A DNA stretch of 64,000 nt from DASRBN01 sp035294305. Its GTDB lineage: Bacteria; Chloroflexota; Ktedonobacteria; Ktedonobacterales; Ktedonobacteraceae. The position numbers and the translations under genes were made by a program. Location: NCBI GenBank assembly GCA_035294305.1, contig DATGLD010000030.1, forward strand, positions 62,001-126,000. The letters are read 5' to 3'. Below, piece by piece: positions 1 through 7,339 of this stretch. Each line of letters starts with the position of its first letter. Within the stretch, counting starts at the first letter, position 1. Below the pieces are notes generated by a model. The model saw only the letters and a list, made by a program, of their open reading frames with translations. It was not told the DNA's origin and searched no databases.

Positions 1-767
1 CGAAGTTCCTCGACGGCTTGCAGTCCCGTCTCATAATCGACGCCGGCGAAGGTTTCACCCTGGTCGAATGCCTCACCATGGCGATTGAAATTGCGGTGGT
101 CGTTGGCAGCGAATTGCGTATCGGGGCGGAACTTGCCGGTGAGTAGCCCGCTTGCCAATGGGACGCGCGCAAGAATGCCAACCTGGTGTTCGCGCGCGGC
201 GGGGAAGAACTGCTCCGCCGGCTTGAGACGAAAGATGTTGAAGATGATCTGCACGCTCTGCACATTGGGATATGTGATCGCCTGAAGCGCTTCGTCCACA
301 CGCTCCACACTCACGCCATAAAAACGGATTTTGCCCTGCTGCACCAGGTCGTCGAGGATGCCGAAAACTTCCGGCATAAAGTAGACTTCGGTTGGAGGGC
401 AGTGAAGTTGCAGCAGGTCGAGCGCGTCCACCTGCAAATTGCGCAGGCTGCGTTCGACAAAGTCGGTCAGGTTCTCGCGGTTATACCCTGCCGCGACATG
501 GGGATTGAGCCGCCGCCCGGCCTTGGTTGCGATGATTAGCTGTTCGCTGCGCGCTTTGCGCACCTGGGCGATCAATTGTTCGGAATGCCCATTGCCGTAC
601 ACATCAGCTGTGTCGATAAAGTTGACGCCCAGGTCAATGGCCCTATTCAGCGCGGCTAATGATGTTTTGTCATCAGTATTGCCCCATTCATTGCCGCCAA
701 TACCCCAACTGCCAAAGCTGATCGTCGAGATATTCCAGCCGGTATGGCCTAATGGACGATATTCCAT
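1..767 (-). CDS. Aldo/keto reductase, C-terminus cut by the window edge
   Basis: NAD(P)H-dependent oxidoreductase of the aldo/keto reductase superfamily; the substrate cannot be told. Reading leftwards from an ATG at 767, the protein begins MEYRPLGHTGWNISTISFG, followed by NFIDTADVYGNGHSE. The latter carries the Asp and Tyr of the family's catalytic tetrad (D-x3-Y). KAGRRLN supplies the Lys and LDLLQLHCPP the His region. About 255 codons are visible and the frame stays open to base 1, so the last part of the roughly 300-residue barrel lies outside the window. A family A repeat sits immediately upstream of the start. Family assignment is firm; physiological role is unknown. Confidence 0.9.
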   Translation of the reverse strand, partial: MEYRPLGHTGWNISTISFGSWGIGGNEWGNTDDKTSLAALNRAIDLGVNFIDTADVYGNGHSEQLIAQVRKARSEQLIIATKAGRRLNPHVAAGYNRENLTDFVERSLRNLQVDALDLLQLHCPPTEVYFMPEVFGILDDLVQQGKIRFYGVSVERVDEALQAITYPNVQSVQIIFNIFRLKPAEQFFPAAREHQVGILARVPLASGLLTGKFRPDTQFAANDHRNFNRHGEAFDQGETFAGVDYETGLQAVEEL

Positions 768-781
768 ATGTGATACTCCCT

Positions 782-822
782 GGCCGATCAATCGGCGATG
801 GGGGCGATCAATCGACCCCTAC
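782..822. repeat. Intergenic repeat family A, copy 1
   Basis: This is a short repeat of the form GGCCGATCAATCGGCG followed by a second ATCAATCG half and CCCCTAC. Close relatives lie at 35334-35374, 46281-46322 and 62456-62545. The inner GATCAATCGGC-type halves can pair imperfectly. It is non-coding and lies in the upstream region of the aldo/keto reductase. Confidence 0.75.
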
Positions 823-944
823 ATTCGTTGCCTCATTATTTTGAGGACGCTCTTTTTTCTGTTCTTCCAGGGCTTCTATTCTTCCTTGATGAGAGTAATG
901 TATAGCGAGGAGAGTCATTTTTGCAAACTGCGCAATTTGCCCTA

Positions 945-973
945 TTTACAACTTTACTCTAATGTGCTATGAT
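945..973 (+). promoter_or_regulatory. Promoter of tRNA-Ala(CGC)
   Basis: TTTACA at 945-950 and TATGAT at 968-973 are separated by exactly 17 bases. Transcription would start about 10 bases before the tRNA at 984, as expected for a sigma-70-type tRNA promoter. Assigned by pattern only. Confidence 0.6.
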
Positions 974-983
974 CATCTTGCCA

Positions 984-1056
984 GGGGATGTAGCTCAGCT
1001 GGGAGAGCGCGACAATCGCACTGTCGAGGTCAGGGGTTCGAGCCCCCTCATCTCCA
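984..1056 (+). tRNA. tRNA-Ala(CGC)
   Basis: This 73-nt cloverleaf was folded by eye. The acceptor GGGGATG pairs with CATCTCC, with one G-U pair. The D stem is GCTC/GAGC. The anticodon stem CGACA/TGTCG closes the loop ATCGCAC, giving anticodon CGC. The T arm is AGGGG-TTCGAGC-CCCCT and the discriminator is A. The 3' CCA is not fully encoded (ACCC follows). The T arm and variable loop are identical to those of the second tRNA-Ala at 1486. Confidence 0.93.
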
Positions 1057-1074
1057 CCCTGTACAAGCCATAAT

Positions 1075-1201
1075 CTGACATCCACTCATAACTCGGGGTG
1101 CAGGGGTTTCACCCCTGCCGGGGTGCGGGGTGTCCCCGCTTGCTTCCCCTCCCGTCCTGACGGGCCGTAGGCCCGCTGCAAGAATTATGAGTGGATGGCA
1201 G
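1075..1201. repeat. 127-bp palindromic (MITE-like) element, copy 1
   Basis: The ends are inverted repeats built on CATCCACTCATAA, flanked by CTGA or CTGC, with a GC-rich, strongly self-pairing interior. A second copy at 15851-15977 is almost identical in reverse orientation; I count about one interior difference plus end variation. It encodes no convincing protein. This copy lies between tRNA-Ala(CGC) and the leuS leader promoter. Identical ends and a compact palindromic body are typical of non-autonomous mobile elements or large REP-like units. Confidence 0.8.
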
Positions 1202-1212
1202 GCCATAATACC

Positions 1213-1241
1213 TTGCAGATCGCAAATCATTATGGTATAGT
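1213..1241 (+). promoter_or_regulatory. Promoter of the leuS leader
   Basis: TTGCAG at 1213-1218 and TATAGT at 1236-1241 are 17 bases apart. Transcription would begin near 1248, just before the T-box stem I. The embedded tRNA-Ala and leuS would therefore be on one transcript. Confidence 0.65.
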
Positions 1242-1261
1242 ATAGTGCACACAGCAAGTAA

Positions 1262-1640
1262 GCAAGAGCAAAGCAGTGAGCAGGAGTAGTAGGTCAATCA
1301 CCTGCAGAGAGTAGCCAGACGGTGCAAGACTACAACATTTTGACCGAACTCGCCTGTGAGTAGCAAGCGTGAAGCCTTCTTCGACGGTACTTTTGTACTG
1401 TTAAGAGTAATAGCGCTTGCCGGAACGCCCGTTACCGCGTAGAATGAGTTTCGTTCTCGGACGCTTAACAGGAACTAGCAGATAGGGGCCTGTAGCGCAG
1501 CTGGAAGAGCGCATCCATGGCATGGATGAGGTCAGGGGTTCGAGCCCCCTCAGGTCCACCACATACGTCCAGAATGAATAAATTTGGGTGGTACCACGGA
1601 AGAAAAGCCTTTCGTCCCTTGCGGATGAAAGGCTCTTTTT
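1262..1640 (+). promoter_or_regulatory. T-box leader of leuS (leucine specifier CTC), containing a tRNA gene
   Basis: T-box leaders sense uncharged tRNA and allow read-through of a terminator. Stem I is visible. CAGG pairs with CCTG below the specifier loop. AGTAGTA faces GAACTCG across that loop. GGTCAA pairs with TTGACC above it. The distal AGAGAG and GGTGCAAG bulge signatures follow. The specifier is CTC (Leu) at 1349-1351. The conserved antiterminator element GGGTGGTACCACGG lies at 1586-1599, then a terminator hairpin at 1607-1634 with AGCCTTTC pairing GAAAGGCT and a T run. The unusual part is that a complete tRNA-Ala(GGC) gene occupies 1486-1558, between the specifier domain and the antiterminator. 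Confidence 0.88.
1486..1558 (+). tRNA. tRNA-Ala(GGC), nested in the leuS T-box leader
   Basis: The acceptor GGGCCTG pairs with CAGGTCC (one G-U). The anticodon stem CATCC/GGATG closes the loop ATGGCAT, giving anticodon GGC. The T arm AGGGG-TTCGAGC-CCCCT is standard, the discriminator is A, and CCA is encoded at 1559-1561. The D stem GCGC/GAGC has one G-A mismatch, or can be drawn as GCGC/GCGC with a larger loop. It has no obvious promoter of its own and would be transcribed from the leuS leader promoter. It looks like a normal elongator tRNA rather than a degenerate copy. Confidence 0.88.
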
Positions 1641-1718
1641 ATTGTTTACCTGTTTGTTGAAGTTGTTCCAAATCAAATCGTTATCATCCATTTTGTTTAG
1701 AGAAAGGGGGAGCGTGTT

Positions 1719-4190
1719 ATGATTACGCGAACCAGGTATAACCCCAAAGAAATCGAAGAGAAATGGCAGGCGCAGTGGGAGGCCGAGCAACTCTATCATG
1801 CTCCCGACGACTCGCCGAAACCAAAATTCTATAATCTGGTGATGTTGCCCTACCCGTCCGGTGACCTGCACATCGGTCACTGGTATAACTTCGCGCCCGC
1901 CGATGCCTATGGGCGTTTCATACGCAGGCACGGCTATAACGTTATGCAGCCCATTGGTTTTGATGCCTTTGGCCTGCCTGCCGAAAATGCCGCCATCTCG
2001 CGCGGCGTCCAGGCGCGCACGTGGACACTGGCAAACATCGAAACCATGCGCCGCCAGCTGCGCCGGATGGGTGCAGCCTGGGACTGGGAGCGGGAAATCA
2101 TTTCGTGCCTGCCTGATTACTACAAATGGACGGAATGGTTGTTCCTGCAATTTTACAAGCACGGGCTGGCCTATCGTACCAAGGCTCCGGCCAACTGGTG
2201 CCCCAGTTGTAACACCACGCTGGCGAACGAGCAGGTACTGGCCGATGGCGCCTGCGAGCGCTGCGGCAGCCAGGTGATTCGCAAGGAGATCGACCAGTGG
2301 CTGCTGAAAATCACCAACTATGCCGAGGAACTGCTGGACTTCTCCAAGATCGAGTGGCCCGAAAAGACCGTGACGATGCAGCGTAACTGGATTGGACGCA
2401 GCGAGGGAGCCGAGATTCGTTTCTACACCGAGATCAATGGGCAGCGCGAAGAGATTCCGGTCTTCACTACACGCCCAGACACCATCTACGGCGTCACATT
2501 CTTTGTGCTAGCGCCAGAGCATCCGATGGTCGAAAAGATCACCACGCCCGAACATCAGGCCGAGGTCGATGCCTACGTGGACCAGGCGCGGCACATGACC
2601 GAGATCGAGCGTATGAGCACGGAAAAGGAGAAGACGGGCGTCTTCACGGGCGGCTATGTCACTAATCCGGTCAGTGGCGAACAGGTTCCAGTATGGATCG
2701 CCGATTACGTGCTGATGGGCTATGGTTCGGGCGCGATCATGGGCGTTCCGGCGCATGACCAGCGCGACTTCGAGTTCGCCTGCAAATTCGGCATTCCCAT
2801 ACGTGAGGTCATTCGTCCCGCGGGCGAGGAGCCGAGCGACGCGGATACCTGGACGGAGGCGAAAGTGGCGCTGGGCGTGATGGTCAACTCTGGCCCATTC
2901 GACGGCACGCCTGCCGAGGAAGCGATAGCCACTGTTACCCGGTACGTAGAGGAACAGGGTATTGGCAAATTCATGGTTTCCTATCGCCTGCGCGACTGGC
3001 TGATCAGCCGCCAGCGATATTGGGGTTCGCCCATCCCCATCGTATATTGTCCAACGCATGGGACAGTGCCGGTACCGGAGGATCAACTGCCGGTGATCCT
3101 GCCGGAAAACGTCGCGTTCAAGCCGACCGGTGAGTCGCCGCTGCGCTACGAGCCTGACTTCGTCAATACGACCTGCCCGATTTGCGGTGGGCCGGCGACG
3201 CGCGAGACAGATACACTGGACACCTTCCTGTGTTCGTCCTGGTACTTCCTGCGCTATGCCGACCCCCATAATGAGCAGCAGGCATGGAGCCAGGAGGCGA
3301 TGAAACGCTGGCTGCCCGTCGATCAATATATCGGTGGACCAGAGCACGCGGTTCTGCATCTGATGTACGCGCGTTTCTTCATCAAGGCGCTACGCGATAT
3401 GGGCTACCTGGACTTTGACGAGCCATTCACGCGCCTGTACCACCAGGGCATGGTGCTGGGTCCCGATGGTCAGAAGATGTCCAAGTCGCATGGCAACGTC
3501 GTGGCTCCTGACGAATATGTCGAGAAGTACAGCACCGACGCGGTACGCTGCTACCTGATGTTCATGGGACCGTTCGATCAGGGCGGCACCTTCAGACCCG
3601 ACAACCTGGAAGGCATCTGGCGCTTCCTGAACCGCTTCTGGAACCTGGTCACCGAGTCCTGGATCGATAATCCAACCGGTGAAGAGACCGGCGAAAGCAA
3701 GGCCATCGAGCGGCTGCGCAATAAGACCATCAAGCGCGTGACCGAGGACCTGAGTAGCTTCCGTTTCAACACAGCACTGGCCGCGCTGATGGAGTGCAAC
3801 AACGCGCTGATCAAGCAGCAAAACGAGCCTGTGGCGCGTAGCAAGGCCTATCGCGACACGCTGGAGACGATGATAGAACTGCTGGCGCCGATGGCCCCGT
3901 ACATCACCGAGGAACTGTGGCACCTGACCGGCCACACCGGCAGCGTCCACATATCGGAATGGCCAACCTACGACGAGGCGCTGACGCGGGACGAGACCTT
4001 CACGCTGGTCGTCCAGGTCAACGGCAAGGTACGCGAGCGCATCGAGGTCGCCGCTGGTACCAGCGAGGGCGAGATTCGCATGATGGCGCTGGACAACCCG
4101 CGCGTGGCCTCCTTCATTGGTGATGCCACCGTCCAGAAGGTCGTTTACGTGCCTGAGCGACTGGTCAATATTGTGGTAAGGAACGAATAG
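1719..4190 (+). CDS. leuS: Leucyl-tRNA synthetase
   Basis: This cytoplasmic class I synthetase joins leucine to tRNA-Leu. The 823-residue protein has the HIGH-type motif in PYPSGDLHIGHW (about residues 44-55) and the KMSKS motif in GQKMSKSHGNV (about 587-597). It has a zinc-type CPSC/CERC pair near residues 160-185. The editing domain includes TTRPDTIYGVTF and GYGSGAIMGVPAHDQRD, with the Asp that blocks misacylated products. The length is normal for bacterial LeuRS. The ATG at 1719 follows AAAGGGGGAG. The gene is controlled by the leucine T-box immediately upstream. Confidence 0.98.
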   Translation: MITRTRYNPKEIEEKWQAQWEAEQLYHAPDDSPKPKFYNLVMLPYPSGDLHIGHWYNFAPADAYGRFIRRHGYNVMQPIGFDAFGLPAENAAISRGVQARTWTLANIETMRRQLRRMGAAWDWEREIISCLPDYYKWTEWLFLQFYKHGLAYRTKAPANWCPSCNTTLANEQVLADGACERCGSQVIRKEIDQWLLKITNYAEELLDFSKIEWPEKTVTMQRNWIGRSEGAEIRFYTEINGQREEIPVFTTRPDTIYGVTFFVLAPEHPMVEKITTPEHQAEVDAYVDQARHMTEIERMSTEKEKTGVFTGGYVTNPVSGEQVPVWIADYVLMGYGSGAIMGVPAHDQRDFEFACKFGIPIREVIRPAGEEPSDADTWTEAKVALGVMVNSGPFDGTPAEEAIATVTRYVEEQGIGKFMVSYRLRDWLISRQRYWGSPIPIVYCPTHGTVPVPEDQLPVILPENVAFKPTGESPLRYEPDFVNTTCPICGGPATRETDTLDTFLCSSWYFLRYADPHNEQQAWSQEAMKRWLPVDQYIGGPEHAVLHLMYARFFIKALRDMGYLDFDEPFTRLYHQGMVLGPDGQKMSKSHGNVVAPDEYVEKYSTDAVRCYLMFMGPFDQGGTFRPDNLEGIWRFLNRFWNLVTESWIDNPTGEETGESKAIERLRNKTIKRVTEDLSSFRFNTALAALMECNNALIKQQNEPVARSKAYRDTLETMIELLAPMAPYITEELWHLTGHTGSVHISEWPTYDEALTRDETFTLVVQVNGKVRERIEVAAGTSEGEIRMMALDNPRVASFIGDATVQKVVYVPERLVNIVVRNE

Positions 4191-4736
4191 TTTCGAATTT
4201 GGATAGACCAAAGAGTCTTCCCGAATCTTATGAGCGGCATGTGGAGGGCGACCACCAGGGTACGCCCTCTTGCCCTTACCTGCTCCTCAATTCGGGAGAC
4301 GCATGTTTTGGCACATCTAAATTCATCACCATTTTTGTGACCTCCCAACGTTAATACCATAGGAAGAAACGATACCCGTTTATCCTCTAGCATGAGTTTA
4401 TTGGTGTCTACTGGATTAGGCGGTTTTTCGTGGAACTTATGGGATAGGTAAAACGTATATCTGTCATAAGTTGAAGCAATGTGAGGTAACTCACAGCGCA
4501 AGGGTAAGTTGGTAGATAGCCGGAGCACATATTTTCCGTTTATACTTTGCTTGTGAGGAATAAGTAGAAGGGGATGTATGTTGTAAAGGCTATCGAACTC
4601 GTATTTGAAAATGTATAGGGCCATTCGTCTAAAATAAATACATATAAAAAATAGGCGAGGGGCCACAAACACTTATTGAAAACGCGGAATATATTCAACC
4701 GTTAGCCCACGTAATGAAGGGCGGAAGGAAACTATT
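4191..4736. other. Non-coding stretch downstream of leuS with one repeat B half
   Basis: A single half of repeat family B (AGGGCGACCACCAGGGTACG, then CCCT) lies at 4245-4268. The following 400 bases are AT-richer than the neighbours. I see no convincing gene, RNA or terminator in them; open frames here have poor starts and no recognisable protein character. Confidence 0.5.
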
Positions 4737-4964
4737 ATGAATCCGCAAATCGAATCTGAAAAACAAATTGAACTGCCGTCCACTGTTGAAACGGCCACTA
4801 CTGAAACCGATATTTTGGCCCGTGAGGGCTTCACCCGCGACGAGGTTACGTCGTTGCTCTGGCTGCGCCAATGGTATCAAAACGGCGGTAGTGACCGCGT
4901 CGAGGTCCTGCGCCGCCTTGAATTCCTCAAGCTGATGGTCATGAGCGGACGGATAGAACTGTAA
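4737..4964 (+). CDS. Small protein of unknown function (75 aa)
   Basis: I do not recognise this protein. It starts at an ATG preceded by a good ribosome site (GGAAGGAAA) and ends just before a strong terminator, which argues that it is real. The first 25 residues are polar, rich in Glu and Thr and probably disordered. The remainder (about 28-75) looks like an amphipathic helical unit with FTRDEVTSLLWLRQWYQNGG followed by VLRRLEFLKLMVMSGRIEL. There are no membrane segments and no cysteines. It stands alone between leuS and the toxin-antitoxin region. Confidence 0.6.
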   Translation: MNPQIESEKQIELPSTVETATTETDILAREGFTRDEVTSLLWLRQWYQNGGSDRVEVLRRLEFLKLMVMSGRIEL

Positions 4965-4976
4965 CTGTCAGAGAAG

Positions 4977-5026
4977 GCAGAGAGGCACTGGAATAGCACT
5001 TCGGCGCTATTCCAGTGCCTCTCTGC
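4977..5026 (+). terminator. Strong hairpin after the 75-aa gene
   Basis: A perfect 21-bp stem (GCAGAGAGGCACTGGAATAG with its complement) closes an 8-base loop, ACTTCGGC. Only a weak T-rich tail follows. It probably ends transcription of the 75-aa gene. Confidence 0.75.
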
Positions 5027-5052
5027 TAATTTATACATTTAACTACGATTGG

Positions 5053-5195
5053 TCATTTATTCCTTTTTGCTTTGAGCAACCGCTTTCTTCCAGGCTTCCG
5101 TAAGGCATCATCTCTTTTATCGACACCGAAGTCCAGGACACGGATGATATGAGGATGTTTCAGGCGGGCGATGGTGCGGGCCTGAGATATTGTAG
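5053..5195 (-). pseudogene. Remnant of a Ser/Thr protein kinase
   Basis: Read on the minus strand, one frame gives SQARTIARLKHPHIIRVLDFG, which in full-length bacterial Hanks-type kinases lies around the helix C to strand 4-5 region (R-x-L-x-HPHIVRVLDFG). It then runs VDKRDDALRKPGRKR and stops at TGA (5053-5055). There is no ATP-binding loop upstream and no catalytic loop downstream, so only about 40 residues of kinase remain. Interpretation as a decayed gene is inference from this short match. Confidence 0.5.
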
Positions 5196-5258
5196 AGCAT
5201 GCAGAGGGTGAGAGTCAAGCAGATTGTGGATCAAGGGAATGGACTTAAAGCAGCAATC

Positions 5259-5747
5259 CTATAATTCGCTACAACTTTCGAGTATCCGCATATAGAGTTC
5301 ACGATTAATCCAGAAGCCAGCGACAGACATCAGTTCATGGAGTATAGGCTTGACTGCTGCAAGATAGCCATGCTGTTTTGCTACCACGAGTATGCCTAAT
5401 AAACCTGTAACTGCCAGACCTAACTGTTTAGCGGCTTGCCGCCCACGCTGCTCGTCCAATAAGAGCAGATCAGCTCGCTTCTCAATAGCAAGGGCAATAG
5501 CTTCAGCTTCACCTGCATCCAACTGCTGCATAAGGCGCTTGACCAATGCCACATCCTGGACTTGATGACGTTCAAACCAATGGTAGGTTTGGATTTCAGT
5601 GGCTCCTGCTTGCCCGTACCCTCTTACAGCGATTTCATAGTAAACGGCGTGAGGAATAATGATCGTCTCATAGAGGCTTTGGAGAAGTTGCAGTTGCCCT
5701 ACAGCCGCAAGGTTAATAATGGGCGAAGTATTACTGACGATGATCAT
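5259..5747 (-). CDS. PIN-domain toxin of the DUF3368 type
   Basis: This 162-residue putative ribonuclease is the toxin partner of the preceding UPF0175 gene. It begins MIIVSNTSPIINLAAVGQL, the DUF3368/PIN opening with a conserved Asn/Ser-Pro. DAGEAEAIALAIE carries central acidic residues, and LLLLDEQRGRQAA a third acidic cluster. PIN nucleases use such residues to bind Mg and cut RNA. The start codon overlaps the antitoxin stop by four bases (ATGA), so the two are translationally coupled. Family assignment is good; the RNA target is unknown. Confidence 0.85.
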   Translation of the reverse strand: MIIVSNTSPIINLAAVGQLQLLQSLYETIIIPHAVYYEIAVRGYGQAGATEIQTYHWFERHQVQDVALVKRLMQQLDAGEAEAIALAIEKRADLLLLDEQRGRQAAKQLGLAVTGLLGILVVAKQHGYLAAVKPILHELMSVAGFWINRELYMRILESCSEL

Positions 5748-5989
5748 AGTTGACCCAACTTGCGAAGGGTATCAAGATCATCGTTAAAGTCCTGCACATC
5801 GTAATGAACTGCTATATGACGGCGTGCCAGCAATTGCTGAAATTCTAGCTGGCTCATTCCGGCAAAGTCACTGGCCTGACCGAGAGTGAGTTTATCCTGT
5901 TGGAAGAGCAGCATGGCAATTTCCCGCCGTAGTTCTACCGCTGAGATATTTGCAGCACGCAGAATATCATCAGGAATGACCAGACTCAT
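5744..5989 (-). CDS. UPF0175-family antitoxin
   Basis: This small DNA-binding-type protein of about 81 residues is the probable antitoxin for the PIN protein that follows. It has the UPF0175 layout: a start around LVIPDDILRAANIS, a helix ELRREIAMLLFQQDKLT, then LGQASDFAGMSQLEFQQLL and a C-terminal tail. Two ATGs lie close together. I prefer the second (5989) because the GAGGAGG ribosome site is eight bases before it and only two before the first. The pair forms one minus-strand operon, with an 83-aa gene upstream. Confidence 0.82.
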   Translation of the reverse strand: MSLVIPDDILRAANISAVELRREIAMLLFQQDKLTLGQASDFAGMSQLEFQQLLARRHIAVHYDVQDFNDDLDTLRKLGQL

Positions 5990-6034
5990 AATCATAACCT
6001 CCTCGCAAACGAACTTGTTACCCTCATTAGCCCA

Positions 6035-6286
6035 TCAATGGAGCAAACCAGCAGTTAAGGCAGGATAGAAAATGGTATCATCGCCATCCAGAACCTGCTT
6101 TATCAAAAAGGGTTGATTGCCAAATTTCTCTAGACCTGCCTGATATGCTTCTGCATCCGTAGTAAACGCGCCCGCAAACATCTCACCCTTAATCAGAACA
6201 AACAGCCCTTTATAGAGCTTTTGATATTCTTGTTTGTGTTTTTGAAAGTATTCAAGTTCGGTCTGTAAAGGATTGTGTTCACCCAT
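6035..6286 (-). CDS. Small DUF5678-like protein (83 aa)
   Basis: The middle reads LYKGLFVLIKGEMFAGAFTT, then DAEAYQAGLEKFGNQPFLIK and QVL. This resembles small DUF5678-type proteins that often accompany aspartyl-protease or PIN genes. No function is known. It lies 45 bases upstream of the UPF0175/PIN pair on the same strand and could share its transcript. There are no membrane segments or cysteines. The family call rests on pattern memory only. Confidence 0.6.
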   Translation of the reverse strand: MGEHNPLQTELEYFQKHKQEYQKLYKGLFVLIKGEMFAGAFTTDAEAYQAGLEKFGNQPFLIKQVLDGDDTIFYPALTAGLLH

Positions 6287-6423
6287 AGCATGATCTTACC
6301 ATGTAAATGCTCAGAAAACAAGTACAAATCCCAGCAAAATCCGCCTCGCAAGCGAATTCACAGCCTTCATTATACTATGAACACATGAAGGTCAAAGCAA
6401 TGAGTAGAAAAACAACAATTCCC

Positions 6424-7317
6424 TTACTCACTGAGGAAATGTTCCACCCTCCGCCGAATACCCTCCGGCGTCAGACCCAGCGCCTCGTCGTGCTGCCTGG
6501 GCGTGCCGTAGCGGGATAGCACTTTGTGAGGGACACCGATAGATTCGACGGCGACCGGAACGCGGCCCATCGCGGCGGAGATATCGGGTACCAGCACTCC
6601 AGCATAGTATGGCTCGACCAGCACGATCTTGCTATTCCGACAATGCGCGCGGAACGTCTCAGCATCGAATGGCGCTACAGTAGTGCAGTAGAGTACGGTC
6701 ACGTCAAAATCCTGAACAGCTGGCAGCGTATAGGATAGCGAGGGGCCGACTGCAAGAATTGTTGCCTGGCTGCCGGTCTGAAGCACTTCGAGCTTACCAA
6801 AATGAACAGGGTATTCCACCGGATTGGTTGAAGCACTCAGGCGGTAGTAGGTTGGTGAGCCATTGGCATATGATTCGCGGAAGAGCCTGTCGAATTCTCC
6901 TGCCGTCCCTGGGACAGCTATCTGCATGCCTGGCAGGCTGCGCAAAATCTGCACATCGCCGGGGCCGTGATGCGTCATCCCCTCAGTGCTGTAGTCGTAG
7001 GAGGCTCCGGTGCTGATGAAGTTGCCTCCCAATTCTTGATAGCAGAAATCGTCCTTGATCTGCTCGAAAGGACGCTCTACCAGGAACGGCGTGATGCTGT
7101 GCAAAACTGGAATGAAGCCTTCCAGGGCCATACCTGCCGCTACGCTGGTCATCGTCTGCTCCATAATGCCCACGTTGATAATGCGCTCTGAATGGAGAGC
7201 CGCATTGAAGGCTTCGACGCTTATATCGCCGAGAACGAGGGTAAGCCGCTCGTCGGTCTCCAGTAGTTCGCTAAGGGTTTGAACCATTTGCTGTCGCATT
7301 GTTATGGTTGTCGTCAT
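6424..7317 (-). CDS. Transketolase-like, C-terminal subunit
   Basis: This 297-residue protein corresponds to the pyrimidine-binding plus C-terminal domains of transketolase. In split enzymes it pairs with an N-terminal TPP-binding subunit. Visible features are LTLVLGDISVEAF, INVGIMEQTMTSVAAGMAL (the Glu that activates thiamine diphosphate lies in this GIMEQ segment), THHGPGDVQILRSLPG and a C-terminal domain with ILVEPYYAG-like strands. The gene follows its N-terminal partner by 22 bases on the same strand. The start ATG at 7317 has GGAGAGG upstream. The sugar substrate is unknown; DXP-synthase-like activity is less likely because the N-half has the transketolase layout. Confidence 0.85.
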   Translation of the reverse strand: MTTTITMRQQMVQTLSELLETDERLTLVLGDISVEAFNAALHSERIINVGIMEQTMTSVAAGMALEGFIPVLHSITPFLVERPFEQIKDDFCYQELGGNFISTGASYDYSTEGMTHHGPGDVQILRSLPGMQIAVPGTAGEFDRLFRESYANGSPTYYRLSASTNPVEYPVHFGKLEVLQTGSQATILAVGPSLSYTLPAVQDFDVTVLYCTTVAPFDAETFRAHCRNSKIVLVEPYYAGVLVPDISAAMGRVPVAVESIGVPHKVLSRYGTPRQHDEALGLTPEGIRRRVEHFLSE

Positions 7318-7339
7318 TGTGATTCCTCTCCTGTGCTAG

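Noticed and set aside
1401..1485. A second T-box-like word (GTTACCGCG near 1430) before the nested tRNA
   Set aside because: It lacks the full conserved element and a following terminator; the true antiterminator is at 1586-1599.
1401..2162. Minus-strand 253-residue frame across the leuS leader and gene start
   Set aside because: It runs through a tRNA, a T-box and the opposite strand of leuS, all of which are firmly supported.
4145..4672. 175-residue minus-strand open frame downstream of leuS
   Set aside because: It overlaps the end of leuS, spans a repeat half, and has no ribosome site or recognisable protein pattern.
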